6,396 nucleotides of DNA from Pseudomonadota bacterium (GTDB lineage Bacteria > Myxococcota_A > Polyangia > Polyangiales > Polyangiaceae). The stretch covers positions 1 to 6,396 of the forward strand of contig QGUH01000221.1 in NCBI GenBank assembly GCA_003242355.1, in the 5' to 3' direction. A program made the translations under genes and the position numbers. Position 1 is the first letter of the stretch. Every line of letters starts with the position of its first letter. Shown piece by piece: positions 1 through 5,115 of this stretch. The notes below the pieces were generated by a model that worked only from the letters and a program-made list of their open reading frames with translations, was not told the DNA's origin and ran no database searches.

Positions 1-509
1 AGCGCTCCGGCGACGCCGGCGTGCCCGAGATCGAGCACGAACTCCTCGAGCCCGGCCACTCGAACCGCTGCCGCGACGACACCGAGCAACTCGAGATCGC
101 CGGCCGCTCCCGCGGCGCCGATGAGCTCGACGCCCGCTTGCGGGATCTGTCGGTGCCGACGCGCCCGTTCGCGACGCCGCCGCAGCACGGAGCCTTGGTA
201 ACAAAGCCGAACTGGGCCGGGCTCGCCGCTCAGCCGGGTCGCCACCAGGCGCGCGATCTGTGGCGTCATGTCCGGGCGCAGCGAGACCACTGCCCCGCTC
301 TCCGGCTCGACGAACTTCAGCACCTCGTGGGGCTCGAGGCTCCCCAGGCCGCGCTCGACCACGTCGGCGAACTCGAAGAGCGGCACGGTCACGAGCTCGT
401 AGCCGTGCAACTCGAAGGAACGCACGAGACGCCGGCACAGCTCGGCGCTGCGGAAAGCCTCGGGAGGCAGGAGATCCCGAAGCCCTGCCGGAACGGGATG
501 CGCGAGCAT
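1..509 (-). CDS. hisZ: ATP phosphoribosyltransferase regulatory subunit HisZ (N-terminal half, cut by window edge)
   Basis: Read on the minus strand from an ATG at 509, this frame stays open to the window edge, giving 169 residues of a protein that is usually about 320-390 long. It begins MLAHPVPAGLRDLLPPEA, the class II aminoacyl-tRNA-synthetase-like opening shared by HisS and HisZ. It continues with SLRPDMTPQIARLVATRL (residues 76-93), VRLCYQGSVLRRRRE (100-114) and QIPQAGVELIG (121-131), then GDLELL (138-142). LRxDMTPQIAR followed by RLCYxGSVLR is the HisZ version rather than true histidyl-tRNA synthetase. Known for the family: HisZ has no synthetase activity. It forms a hetero-octamer with short-form HisG and confers histidine feedback on the first step of histidine biosynthesis in the cytoplasm. 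An in-frame TTG at 575 would add 22 Ala/Pro-rich residues but does not improve the family match. No good ribosome binding site precedes the ATG. The third-position pattern and motifs make the strand certain; HisS remains a small possibility. Confidence 0.87.
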   Translation of the reverse strand, partial: MLAHPVPAGLRDLLPPEAFRSAELCRRLVRSFELHGYELVTVPLFEFADVVERGLGSLEPHEVLKFVEPESGAVVSLRPDMTPQIARLVATRLSGEPGPVRLCYQGSVLRRRRERARRHRQIPQAGVELIGAAGAAGDLELLGVVAAAVRVAGLEEFVLDLGHAGVAGA

Positions 510-650
510 GAGCCCGGGTACGGGCCCAGCGCTCGCGCCGGGGTCGAGAGGAGGAGGAGACGAGGGTCGAGCCAAAGCGCGCGGAGTCTAACAGACGGGC
601 TCCAGGGTCAAGGCGCGCCCGAACCGAGGCGCTGTGGTATTCCTGCCCGC
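510..650. other. Divergent intergenic region between hisZ and the chlorite dismutase-family gene
   Basis: These 141 bp separate two divergently read genes, so promoters for both must lie here or overlap the genes. It contains the hisZ promoter candidate at 585-611 and a purine-rich run, GAGGAGGAGGAGA (548-560). That run resembles a ribosome binding site on the plus strand, but no start codon follows it within a useful distance. Just before the plus-strand ATG at 651 there is TGGTATTCC (635-643), a poor extended -10-like string; if used, it would give a nearly leaderless mRNA. No Shine-Dalgarno sequence precedes 651, which is at least compatible with that idea. Confidence 0.5.
585..611 (-). 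promoter_or_regulatory. Possible sigma-70-type promoter for hisZ
   Basis: On the minus strand TTGACC (611-606) and TAGACT (590-585) match the -35 and -10 consensus at five and four of six positions. The spacer is 15 bp, shorter than the usual 16-18. Transcription would begin near 578, leaving a leader of about 70 nt before the hisZ ATG. The -10 lies inside a small inverted repeat, GTCT-AAC-AGAC (586-596). The placement in a divergent intergenic region is sensible, but the short spacer keeps this tentative. Confidence 0.3.
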
Positions 651-1388
651 ATGAGCACGGGCGGAACCGAGTCCCTCATCGACATCACCGAGCGCGGCCG
701 CGACCAGGCGGGCCAGCCCATCACCATGGATCGCCGCCTCTTCGTGCAGCTCCTCGCGCTGGAGCGCCCGGCCGGGCTTTCGCCGCACACCGTGCTCGAA
801 GGGTTCGGTCGGGCGCTCGAACGCTACGGGCTCACCGGCGTGGTTTACGAGGACGTGCAGCACCCCCGTGGCTACGCGCTGCTCACCGTGACCGAGGACC
901 CCGCCGATCTCATCACCAAGGTGCGCCCGGCCCTCGCCGAGGGGCCGCTGGCCGAGCTTTCGGTCCGCCCCCACCTCTGCATGATCGGCCGAACGTACTC
1001 CACGGGATTCGAGCACGACCTCGAGTACTGGCTCCTGCGCCGCCCGCGGCAAACCGTGCTGAACGAGGCCTGGCCCTGGGCGGTCTGGTATCCCTTGCGC
1101 CGCAAAGGCGCGTTCGAGCGCCTCGACGGTGCCGAAAAGGGCGCCATCCTGCGCGAGCACGGCATGATCGGGCGTGCCTACGCCGAGGCGGACCTCGCTC
1201 ACGACGTGCGCCTGGCGTGCCATGGGCTCGACGAGAACGACAACGAGTTCTTGCTCGGGCTCGTGGGCAAAGAGCTGTATCCGCTGTCGCGCGTCGTGCA
1301 GGCCATGCGCTCCACGCGGCAAACCTCCGAGTTCATGGAGAAGATGGGGCCGTTCTTCGTGGGCCGGGCCGCTCTGCGGCACGCCTAG
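651..1388 (+). CDS. Chlorite dismutase-family haem protein (HemQ-like)
   Basis: The 245-residue product matches the chlorite dismutase/HemQ (PF06778) pattern. After a short family-typical lead (GRDQAGQPITMDRRLFVQLLAL, residues 16-37, read in two parts) come two ferredoxin-like halves. The second carries WPWAVWYPLRRKGAFERL (141-158), REHGMIGRAY (168-177), DVRLACHGLDENDNEF (185-200), a conserved MRSTRQT (219-225) and GPFFVG (233-238). By comparison with characterised members, H170 is the likely proximal haem ligand and R187 lies near the distal Arg/Gln position; this alignment is by eye. Firmicute and actinobacterial relatives (HemQ) decarboxylate coproporphyrin haem to protohaem. True chlorite dismutases detoxify chlorite. 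In most other phyla the role is unknown, so I do not assign one. The ATG at 651 is chosen because everything upstream in this frame is antisense to hisZ; M26 (726) would cut off residues the family normally has. A phosphatase gene follows 19 bp downstream, probably in the same transcript. Confidence 0.85.
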   Translation: MSTGGTESLIDITERGRDQAGQPITMDRRLFVQLLALERPAGLSPHTVLEGFGRALERYGLTGVVYEDVQHPRGYALLTVTEDPADLITKVRPALAEGPLAELSVRPHLCMIGRTYSTGFEHDLEYWLLRRPRQTVLNEAWPWAVWYPLRRKGAFERLDGAEKGAILREHGMIGRAYAEADLAHDVRLACHGLDENDNEFLLGLVGKELYPLSRVVQAMRSTRQTSEFMEKMGPFFVGRAALRHA

Positions 1389-1396
1389 ACCCTCTC

Positions 1397-1400
1397 GAGG
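1397..1400 (+). promoter_or_regulatory. Ribosome binding site that fixes the TTG start of the HAD gene
   Basis: GAGG at 1397-1400 ends 7 nt before the TTG at 1408. This spacing, and the fact that the HAD nucleophile motif begins at residue 8 when counted from this TTG, decide the start. The frame is open far upstream (to 1174), but that stretch is antisense or out of frame with the preceding gene. Confidence 0.6.
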
Positions 1401-1407
1401 CGACGGC

Positions 1408-2064
1408 TTGATTCGCGGGCTCGTCTTCGATCTCGACGGCACGCTCATCGATTCCCGCACCGACATCGCGCGCGCTGCCAATCACGCGCTCGCGCGCCAC
1501 GGGTTTCCGGAGCTCCCCGAGTCGACCATCGCGCTGTACGTCGGCGACGGCGCACGGACCCTCATGGCGCGCGCCGCCGCGCTCGCGCCCGAGGACCCTC
1601 GCCTCACGCCGCTGCACGCCGAGTTCCTCCGCTATTACACGGCCCACCCGGTCGTGAGCACGCGCGTGATTCCGGGAGCCGCCCGCGCGCTCGAGGCTCT
1701 CTTTTCCCGGTATCCGCTCGCGGTGTGCACGAACAAGCCGCGCGTGACGACCGAACGCGTGCTCGCGCTCCTCGATCTCGAGCGGTATTTCCAGGTGGTC
1801 GTCGCCGGCGACGACCTCGCCGTTCGGAAACCCGATCCGGGTCCCGTCCTGCACATCGCGGAGCGGCTCGGCGTACCACCGCGCGATCTCGTCGTGGTGG
1901 GCGACGGCGCCCAAGACGTCCTGGCCGGGCGCGCCGCTGGCGCGCACACCGTGGGCGTCCGCGGCGGCATTCAAGGAGACGCGCGGCTCATCGATGCCGG
2001 CCCGGACGTGCTCCTCGACGACCTGTCGGAGCTGCCCGAGCTCGTCCGCACGAGCTCGTGGTAG
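1408..2064 (+). CDS. HAD-superfamily hydrolase, phosphoglycolate phosphatase-like (Gph type)
   Basis: The 218-residue protein shows all four haloacid-dehalogenase motifs in order. These are DLDGT with nucleophile D8 and general acid D10, the motif II threonine T108 in VCTNKP, the motif III lysine K141 in RKPDP, and VVGDGAQD (163-170) with D166 and D170 for magnesium. A four-helix cap (about 18-80) sits between motif I and the rest, as in subfamily IA, and the end (DDLSELPELV) resembles Gph proteins. Length is right for Gph (about 220). The expected reaction is hydrolysis of a small phosphate ester in the cytoplasm, with 2-phosphoglycolate from oxidative DNA damage as the textbook substrate. 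Pyrophosphatase (PpaX) or other sugar-phosphate specificities cannot be excluded from sequence alone. It lies 19 bp behind the chlorite dismutase-family gene with its own GAGG site, so the two are likely co-transcribed. Its last 94 bp overlap the convergent J-domain gene. Confidence 0.85.
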   Translation: MIRGLVFDLDGTLIDSRTDIARAANHALARHGFPELPESTIALYVGDGARTLMARAAALAPEDPRLTPLHAEFLRYYTAHPVVSTRVIPGAARALEALFSRYPLAVCTNKPRVTTERVLALLDLERYFQVVVAGDDLAVRKPDPGPVLHIAERLGVPPRDLVVVGDGAQDVLAGRAAGAHTVGVRGGIQGDARLIDAGPDVLLDDLSELPELVRTSSW

Positions 2065-2741
2065 GCGGCGCTGAGCTCGGCGAACCGCTTGAGCAGGAGC
2101 GACCGCTCGGCGGCAGAAGCATGCGGATGTCGATCCGGATGCAGCTCGCGAGCGCGCGCCCGGAACGCGCTGTGCACCGCGCGGGCATCGGCGCGCGCAT
2201 CCAGCCCGAGCGCCGAGAGAGCGCGCTCTCGCTCCGACGACGGCGCCGGTCGAGCGGCGCGCGCCCGCGGGCGCCCGTGCAGGAATTCGGCCGCTCCGAG
2301 CGGTTCCGGAGCAAGCCCGACTCGACGGCGCGGCCGCCGCGGGTGAAAGCGCACGAGCGCGTCGCGCAGCGCGAAGAGCGCCTCGATGCGCGCGCGCAGT
2401 TGCTCGCGGAGCGCGCGGAGCACCTCCGCCTGTGACGCGAGCCGCTCGGCAATCACGAGCTCCCCCGTGCGCACGTCCTGACCGAGCAGGCGTGGCCGAA
2501 GGCAAAGGAGCGATTCGGGGGCGAGTGCGCCCTGTCGCACCAAGAGCTCGCCGAGACGGGGCGTTCCCATACCGGTCTCGACGGCGTCGATCAGGCCGCG
2601 CTCGAAGTAGATCCGGTGCGCTCGCCCGGCAGTGCAGCCCGCACGCTCGATGAGCTCCAGCACTCCATCGGCAGAAGCCCGGTGAAGGCAACCGAGCAGG
2701 TCTCCCAGTGTCGTTGCGGACAGCCTGCCGGGAAGATTCAC
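1971..2741 (-). CDS. DUF4388-like/J-domain protein (type III DnaJ-like co-chaperone)
   Basis: The 256-residue protein starts at a GTG. Residues about 4-60 (MNLPGRLSATTLGDLLGCLH onward, with GVLELIE and the RIYFERGLIDAV stretch at 43-54) look like the N-terminal part of a DUF4388/PATAN domain, common in myxobacterial regulators. Residues about 60-130 (PRLGELLVRQGAL, then RTGELVIAERLASQAEVL) resemble the helical MshEN/GspE-N type module. A Pro/Arg-rich linker follows. Residues about 171-233 form a J domain with the diagnostic HPD at 201-203 in RARELHPDRHPH, then the FAELSAAYHEL helix. There is no Gly/Phe region or zinc finger, so it is a type III J protein, expected to stimulate the ATPase of an Hsp70 through HPD. 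The N-terminal part probably chooses the client or location. The Ser-rich tail (234-256) lies antisense to the end of the HAD gene. It is read in the same direction as the lipid kinase and secreted-protein genes and may be the last gene of that unit. Start site is only moderately sure because no clear ribosome binding site precedes it. Confidence 0.8.
   Translation of the reverse strand: MNLPGRLSATTLGDLLGCLHRASADGVLELIERAGCTAGRAHRIYFERGLIDAVETGMGTPRLGELLVRQGALAPESLLCLRPRLLGQDVRTGELVIAERLASQAEVLRALREQLRARIEALFALRDALVRFHPRRPRRRVGLAPEPLGAAEFLHGRPRARAARPAPSSERERALSALGLDARADARAVHSAFRARARELHPDRHPHASAAERSLLLKRFAELSAAYHELVRTSSGSSDRSSRSTSGPASMSRASP
2037..2058. repeat. Perfect 9-bp inverted repeat inside the overlapping 3' ends of two convergent genes
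   Basis: CGAGCTCGT (2037-2045) and ACGAGCTCG (2050-2058) are exact reverse complements around a 4-nt CCGC loop. Both arms are coding in both directions. The plus-strand HAD gene reads ELVRTSS at residues 211-217 and the minus-strand J gene reads ELVRTSS at residues 229-235 from the same bases. The hairpin would be stable in RNA from either strand and sits where both transcripts should end, but no T tract follows on either side. A bidirectional termination or mRNA 3'-end protection role is possible; it is not shown. Confidence 0.6.
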
Positions 2742-2850
2742 GAGCTCGGTCGTTAACGGATGGCGCAGCGCCGGGCCAACTTCGACGCGCGCCGCGGGAG
2801 CTCGGTGCTCCCACCGCTACCGCTGTCCGCTCCTCGACCGGAACGAGGAC
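2742..2850 (-). other. Intergenic spacer with two short hairpins
   Basis: These 109 bp lie between two minus-strand genes. Immediately after the stop of the secreted-protein gene is a hairpin with arms TCCTCG (2831-2836) and CGAGGA (2844-2849). Further on is a second with arms GGGAGC (2796-2801) and GCTCCC (2807-2812). Neither is followed by a T run on the minus strand, so they may be weak or factor-dependent termination or RNA-processing points rather than classical terminators. I see no convincing promoter for the downstream J-domain gene here. Confidence 0.4.
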
Positions 2851-3276
2851 TCAATCGGACGGAAAGGCAAGCTCGACGCTCGGCTCCTGCACCTCGGACC
2901 AGCAGAGCTCGCCACCTGCACGCGGCTGGCAGAGGACCGCCCGGGCGCGCACCCGCAGCGTCCCCCGTCCTTCCCCCGTAGCGACCAGCGCGAGCGCGAT
3001 GCGTGCAGACTTCGAGCTCGGCTCGAGGCGCGGAGCCGCCACGCGAGACCGGAGCGGCCGCGCGAACTCGGGCGCGGCGACGACCAGCGCGTCGGCCCAG
3101 GCCATCCGCGCCGTGCGCAGCCCACGCACCTCGACGGAACAGAGCACGCGTCCAGGACCGGTGATGGGGTCGCACGTGAGCACCGCCGCGAGCGCGGGAG
3201 CCCGCGCCGTAGCCGGCGCCGAAAGCGTGAGCGCCGCGAGGAGCGCTCCCGCGCTCGTTCGAAAGCGCGTGCTCAC
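2851..3276 (-). CDS. Small secreted protein with four cysteines, function unknown
   Basis: The 141-residue product begins with a clear Sec signal peptide: basic MSTRFR, a hydrophobic core AGALLAALTLSA (9-20), and small residues APATARA (20-26) that offer signal-peptidase I sites after A24 or A26. The mature part is about 115 residues with two closely spaced Cys pairs (C35/C46 and C116/C125), which may form disulfides, and alternating hydrophobic strands (VLCSVEVRGL, ARIALALVA, TLRVRARAVLC) suggesting a small beta-rich domain. There is no lipobox, so it is more likely periplasmic or exported than lipid-anchored. The start is a GTG whose last two bases are the first two of the TGA stop of the upstream lipid kinase gene (GTGA, 3276-3273), a classic translational-coupling overlap; no separate ribosome binding site is evident. 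I do not recognise a family. Co-expression with a lipid kinase hints at an envelope role, but this is inference. Confidence 0.72.
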   Translation of the reverse strand: MSTRFRTSAGALLAALTLSAPATARAPALAAVLTCDPITGPGRVLCSVEVRGLRTARMAWADALVVAAPEFARPLRSRVAAPRLEPSSKSARIALALVATGEGRGTLRVRARAVLCQPRAGGELCWSEVQEPSVELAFPSD

Positions 3277-4358
3277 GGTGGAATGGTGGGCGGCGCGTAC
3301 AGATCCACGAGCTCGATCGGCGTCGGCGAAAGCTGGACGGACACGCGACGCCGCATCCCTCGGAGGTCGCCGCCGATCTGAAAGGCGACCTCGGGTTCCA
3401 GCTCAATCGTCACGGACTCCACGAGGTAATCGAACAGCCGTTCGGACCCTTCGTACGCCCCCCGCCAGATGTCGCGAAGGTGAAGGAGGAACTCGAAGGG
3501 TGACATCGTAGTTAGGCGAAGATGCATGCGATCCGGGCGCTCCTCCGCGTACGGGAACATGCGGAACCCGTACCCGTAGTACGGGATCGTCGAGAGCGCC
3601 GCGAACCGCATCGGCCCCTCGTAGAGGACGGCGCCGCGCGGGAATGGCCCCGCGAGCACCGAGCCCTTTTCGCCGATGCGGAACGCCTCCCCACCGTCGT
3701 TCACGATGCGGCAGTGCGCCTTGCGGGCGAACAGCTCCCGCGGCAGCGAGCGCGTCACCGCCGCCACGGCGTAGCTCAGCGGGCCGGGGGCCACGCGGCG
3801 CAGCGGGGTTTTGGAGAGCAGCTCCTTCACCCGGTTGTAGTCGGCGAGCACGCGCGCATCCGCGCCGAGCCCGCAGAACGGGGAGATGATCCCGTCCACC
3901 TCCACGAGGCGCATTCTCCGGCTGCCCGCGTGGTGGCGAAGCCGTTCGATGTCCGCGCCGAGCTCGCGTCCCTTCACGTCGCGAGCGCCCACGACCCATG
4001 CCAGCGAGTTGCCCGTCCCCAGCTTGAGCAACCCGAAGCGAGGCAAGGGCTTGCCCGTGCGCCGCGCTTCACGAACGACTTCGGTAACCATCACGGTGAA
4101 CGTCCCGTCCCCACCACCCGTGAGCACCGTGCCGTACCCGCTCGCCACCAGGGTTCGCGCGATCTCCCGAGCATCTTCCAGGCTGCGCGACACGAACAGA
4201 TCGCCTCCCTTCAGGATGCGGTCGAGAGTCGAGATCACCTCGGCGGTCACGTTCTTCGCGCGGCCGTTGACGACCACGGCGAGGCGCCGCACGTCGGGCG
4301 GAGCAACGGAATCCGGCGGGACCCGAGCTTCGCCGTTCTGAGCGCTGTTCGGAATCAT
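3273..4358 (-). CDS. Diacylglycerol/sphingosine kinase-type lipid kinase (DAGK catalytic domain)
   Basis: The 361-residue protein has the DAGK_cat fold signature. This comprises an opening strand with LAVVVNGRAKN (26-36, in place of the usual NPxSG), the nucleotide loop TGGGDGTFTVMV (80-91), FGLLKLGTGNSLA (108-120), an LVEVDG strand (151-156), FCGLGADARV (161-170), and a C-terminal beta-sandwich with QIGGDLRGM (327-335) and VSVQLSP (339-345). The expected reaction is ATP-dependent phosphorylation of a membrane lipid such as diacylglycerol, done at the inner face of the membrane. The GTGNS variant (Ser where bacterial DgkB/YegS proteins usually have Asp) is reminiscent of the GSGNA of sphingosine and ceramide kinases, so a sphingoid or ceramide substrate is a reasonable alternative. 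The frame stays open to 4688, but that part is antisense to the next gene. The ATG at 4358 is the first start clear of it. It overlaps the following secreted-protein gene by four bases. Confidence 0.82.
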   Translation of the reverse strand: MIPNSAQNGEARVPPDSVAPPDVRRLAVVVNGRAKNVTAEVISTLDRILKGGDLFVSRSLEDAREIARTLVASGYGTVLTGGGDGTFTVMVTEVVREARRTGKPLPRFGLLKLGTGNSLAWVVGARDVKGRELGADIERLRHHAGSRRMRLVEVDGIISPFCGLGADARVLADYNRVKELLSKTPLRRVAPGPLSYAVAAVTRSLPRELFARKAHCRIVNDGGEAFRIGEKGSVLAGPFPRGAVLYEGPMRFAALSTIPYYGYGFRMFPYAEERPDRMHLRLTTMSPFEFLLHLRDIWRGAYEGSERLFDYLVESVTIELEPEVAFQIGGDLRGMRRRVSVQLSPTPIELVDLYAPPTIPP

Positions 4359-4441
4359 TGGCAGAATCGGGATGCAGGAATTGGGGTGGAGGAGCCCGAG
4401 TATACTAGGCTTGCCACCCTGAGCTGGACGAGGGCAATCCC
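4359..4441. promoter_or_regulatory. Divergent promoter region with a symmetric AGTATACT -10-like box
   Basis: The 83 bp between the lipid kinase (minus) and the uncharacterised gene at 4442 (plus) contain AGTATACT at 4399-4406, a perfect 8-bp palindrome. Each strand therefore reads TATACT, five of six bases of the -10 consensus: plus at 4401-4406, minus at 4404-4399. Transcription would start near 4413 (plus, leader of about 29 nt) and near 4392 (minus, leader of about 34 nt). No good -35 is seen at 17 bp on either side. It is one of very few AT-rich spots in a region of very high GC, which raises its weight. Confidence 0.5.
4430..4434 (+). promoter_or_regulatory. Ribosome binding site of the gene at 4442
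   Basis: GAGGG at 4430-4434 ends 7 nt before the ATG at 4442. It supports this start and the plus strand for a region where a long antisense frame is also open. Confidence 0.6.
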
Positions 4442-5056
4442 ATGGCGAAGAGTCCGTCTGCACGGCGTCCCTCGGTGACGCCGCCGAGCCGGCGCTCGGT
4501 CCCTCCCGCCGCAAAGGCGCCTCGAGCACCTTCTGCGTCGGCGAAAGGCGGGGCCGCACCGGCCCCACGCAAAGTCCGAGGAGTCGCCCCCTGGGCGGCA
4601 CGCCACGCGGCCAAGCACGCCGCCGAGGCCGCGGCGCGCAACCTCGAGCCGCCGCGGCCGGGTAGCGCGCGTGCCACCCTGCGCACACCGGAGCAGGCCG
4701 AAACGATCAAGGCGCAGATTGCTGCATTGCACGACGCGCTCACGGTGCTCCGCGGGCTCAAGCGCAACCTCTCGGAGCGGTGCTACACCGCGGGCAGCGT
4801 GCTCAAGCGCATCCGCGACGAGCGCCTGTTCGAGGCCAAGGGCTACGGTTCGTTCGAGTCGTTCGTCGAGCGTGAGGTGGATCTCGGGAGCAAGCTGCTC
4901 GCCGTGACCTTGGCACGCATTCCGGAGGTATTCACCGAGGAGGCTGCCGACAAGTATGGCCTCGACCCGCTCCTCGGAGCCCTCGACGCGCTCGATCGCA
5001 TGACGCGCACTGGCGCCCGCCCGCTCTCGCGTCCGCCCCTGCTTCGGCACCGCTAG
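4442..5056 (+). CDS. Uncharacterised protein with basic disordered N-terminus and a helical domain
   Basis: The 204-residue product is not one I can name. Residues 1-75 are rich in Ala, Pro, Ser, Lys and Arg (MAKSPSARRPSVTPPSRRS and onward), resembling histone-H1-like or linker tails that bind nucleic acid without fixed structure. Residues about 81-110 (TPEQAETIKAQIAALHDALTVLRGLKRNL) read as an amphipathic helix. Residues 111-163 (LSERCYTAGSVLKRIRDERL, then GYGSFESFVEREVDLGSKLL and RIPEVF) show a pattern seen in some phage and regulatory proteins: a helix that ends in IRDxxLY/F, a short YxSFExFV segment, then a second helix like a helix-turn-helix. The last part (ADKYGLDPLLGALDALDRM) is another helix. 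A DNA-binding or nucleoid-associated role is plausible but only inferred. It has a good ribosome binding site and its own -10-like box, is divergent to the lipid kinase, and lies 59 bp ahead of obgE. Confidence 0.75.
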   Translation: MAKSPSARRPSVTPPSRRSVPPAAKAPRAPSASAKGGAAPAPRKVRGVAPWAARHAAKHAAEAAARNLEPPRPGSARATLRTPEQAETIKAQIAALHDALTVLRGLKRNLSERCYTAGSVLKRIRDERLFEAKGYGSFESFVEREVDLGSKLLAVTLARIPEVFTEEAADKYGLDPLLGALDALDRMTRTGARPLSRPPLLRHR

Positions 5057-5115
5057 CGACGCATTGCGCCGCCGCCCGCCTTGACGGGATCCCGGGAGTA
5101 AGGGAAAGACCCGGC
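5057..5115 (+). other. Short spacer before obgE
   Basis: These 59 bp contain a 10-bp perfect palindrome, CGGGATCCCG (5085-5094), and TTGACG (5081-5086), which looks like a -35 but has no matching -10 at the right distance. AAGGG at 5100-5104 is the best ribosome binding site for the GTG at 5116. obgE may be read through from the gene at 4442, or may have a promoter that I cannot recognise. Confidence 0.35.

Noticed and set aside
548..560. GAGGAGGAGGAGA as a strong plus-strand ribosome binding site
   Set aside because: No start codon lies within about 15 nt downstream; the first real plus-strand start is at 651.
21..650. A long N-terminal extension of the chlorite dismutase-family frame
   Set aside because: It is antisense to hisZ, whose motifs are unmistakable, and family members begin close to residue 1 as called at 651.
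588..1481. A 297-residue minus-strand open frame opposite the chlorite dismutase-family gene
   Set aside because: The plus strand carries the family motifs; the antisense frame shows no recognisable domain.
1333..2814. A 493-residue minus-strand open frame spanning the HAD gene and the J-domain gene
   Set aside because: It is Arg/Ala/Pro-rich with no domain, and it lies antisense to the HAD gene and out of frame with the J-domain gene, both of which have strong motifs. It is an artefact of high GC.
3522..4478. A 318-residue plus-strand open frame opposite the lipid kinase
   Set aside because: The kinase motifs GGGDGT and GTGNS on the minus strand decide the coding strand.
4359..4688. A 110-residue N-terminal extension of the lipid kinase frame
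   Set aside because: It crosses the divergent promoter region and is antisense to the gene at 4442, which has its own ribosome binding site; the extension has no domain character.
5081..5109. TTGACG as the -35 of an obgE promoter
   Set aside because: The sequence 17 bp downstream (GAAAGA) does not resemble a -10 box.
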